Shown piece by piece: positions 63,300-64,000 of a stretch of 64,000 nt of DNA. Positions within the stretch are counted from its first letter, which is position 1. Every line of letters starts with the position of its first letter. This DNA comes from Thiobacillus denitrificans (GTDB taxonomy: Bacteria > Pseudomonadota > Gammaproteobacteria > Burkholderiales > Thiobacillaceae), in the NCBI RefSeq assembly GCF_001530125.1, contig NZ_LDUG01000014.1, positions 1 through 64,000 on the forward strand, read 5' to 3'. The translations under genes were made by a program, and so were the position numbers. Under the pieces are notes generated by a model, which was not told the origin of the DNA, did not search any database, and saw nothing but the letters and a program-made list of their open reading frames with translations.

Positions 63300-63964
63300 A
63301 CCCGCGCGCCGGCATCGGCATGACCTCGGCGCGCACGCGCGACCGCATGATCGAGCGCCTGCGCGAGCAGGGCATCCGGGACGAAATCGTGCTGGCGGCG
63401 ATGGGCATGGTGCCGCGCCACCTGTTCGTCGACCAGGCGCTGGAGTCGCGCGCCTACGAAGACACCGCATTGCCGATCGGCTTCGGTCAGACCATTTCCA
63501 ACCCCTACATCGTGGCGCGCATGGCCGAACTGGCCCGTCATGGTGAGAACAGACACGGCCAGTCGCTCGGGCGCGTGCTGGAAATCGGGCTGGGCTGCGG
63601 CTATCAGGCCGCGGTGCTGGGCAAGCTGGCGCGCGAGGTGGTGTCGATGGAGCGCATCGCCGCGCTGGTCGGCAGGACGCGTGTGCGGCTGCGCGAACTC
63701 CGAATCAACAACGTCAAGCCCAAGCACGGCGACGGCATGCATGGGGCGAAGGATTTCGCGCCGTTCGATGCCATCGTGATTGCGGCCGCGTTTGCCGAGG
63801 TGCCGCAGGCCCTGCTGGCACAACTGGCCGACGGCGGACGCCTGGTGATGCCGCTCGGTCATGCCACGCAGACGCTGTGCGTGGTGGAACGCCAGGGCGA
63901 TGCCTACACCGAGCGCCTGCACGAAGGGGTGAAGTTCGTCCCCCTGCTGCCCGGGGTGGCGTAA
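63284..63964 (+). CDS. pcm: Protein-L-isoaspartate O-methyltransferase
   Basis: 226 residues. It methylates isoaspartyl residues in damaged proteins with S-adenosylmethionine. Shows [20 protein letters not shown], the family [18 protein letters not shown]-binding [18 protein letters not shown] and the post-motif [17 protein letters not shown]. The SAM loop reads GLGCGYQ where most members have GTGSGYQ. It follows surE with overlap; surE-pcm is a standard pair, usually followed by nlpD and rpoS. Confidence 0.95.
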   Translation: MAEILNPRAGIGMTSARTRDRMIERLREQGIRDEIVLAAMGMVPRHLFVDQALESRAYEDTALPIGFGQTISNPYIVARMAELARHGENRHGQSLGRVLEIGLGCGYQAAVLGKLAREVVSMERIAALVGRTRVRLRELRINNVKPKHGDGMHGAKDFAPFDAIVIAAAFAEVPQALLAQLADGGRLVMPLGHATQTLCVVERQGDAYTERLHEGVKFVPLLPGVA

Positions 63965-64000
63965 TGAAGACGGCTGCCTGGGGTCGCGTGATCGGGAGGG
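63964..64000 (+). CDS. Start of the next gene, cut by window edge
   Basis: An ATG at 63964 overlaps the pcm stop by one base (TAATG) and is open to the window end, beginning [13 protein letters not shown] lipoprotein or metallopeptidase such as NlpD often follows pcm, but twelve residues are too few to tell. Confidence 0.5.
   Translation, partial: MKTAAWGRVIGR

Overview
The window reads as the chromosome of a GC-rich betaproteobacterium. The blocks pyrG-kdsA-eno-ftsB, zipA-ligA-galU, surE-pcm and tamA-tamB, together with PEP carboxylase and a ccoNOQP/ccoG/fixH cbb3 oxidase locus, fit a Nitrosomonadales/Thiobacillaceae-like aerobe or microaerophile. That placement is inferred from gene content and protein character, not from a database search.

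Layout. 1-2.1 kb: the start of a transposase-like gene, a lone SenB-type selenosugar synthase gene, and a TrmH-family RNA methyltransferase. 2.1-4.1 and 16-18 kb: two paralogous membrane GGDEF-EAL proteins that share an unusual sensor domain. 4.3-7.5 kb: divergent ppsR and ppsA (PEP synthase and its regulatory kinase/phosphorylase) whose start codons nearly coincide. 7.5-15.8 kb: core genes pyrG, kdsA, eno, ftsB, zipA, ligA and galU, mostly overlapping. 18.2-21.3 kb: nnrD, a 200-bp inverted-repeat element, an orphan PhnD-like binding protein and a small Cys-rich protein. 21.3-28.8 kb: purL, ppc and a small membrane protein. 28.7-33.3 kb: a three-gene operon of LolA-like protein, outer-membrane barrel-like protein and RND/MMPL transporter, probably for lipid or other hydrophobic cargo. 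33.4-41 kb: hemN, a tandem array of three miniature elements, then the cbb3 oxidase locus on the minus strand with a recognisable promoter.

41-48.6 kb: a solitary type I-E-like CRISPR repeat beside a toxin-antitoxin pair, two histidine-phosphatase-fold genes (the second is gpmA), alanine dehydrogenase, pyrD, a dicarboxylate/amino-acid symporter and a D-Ala-D-Ala carboxypeptidase with a clear terminator. 48.7-54 kb: more accessory in character, with a broken asmA-like gene, a BolA protein next to a double-domain SagB/ThcOx-type nitroreductase, and an MFS transporter. 54.1-64 kb: a DedA-PAP2-LssY fusion overlapping dgkA (lipid phosphate recycling), tamA-tamB (outer-membrane assembly), surE-pcm, and the first codons of a further gene.

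The most distinctive non-genic signal is a family of about 139-160 bp elements with inverted ends CTAGGGAAACGCTGATTAAT (five copies: 18.2, 34.8, 34.9, 35.1 and 44.8 kb). They look like non-autonomous transposable elements that target CTAG, and in two cases the CTAG carries a gene's TAG stop codon. Most CDS start choices come from Shine-Dalgarno spacing, family N-termini and gene overlaps. Product calls rest on recognised motifs, not on searches.
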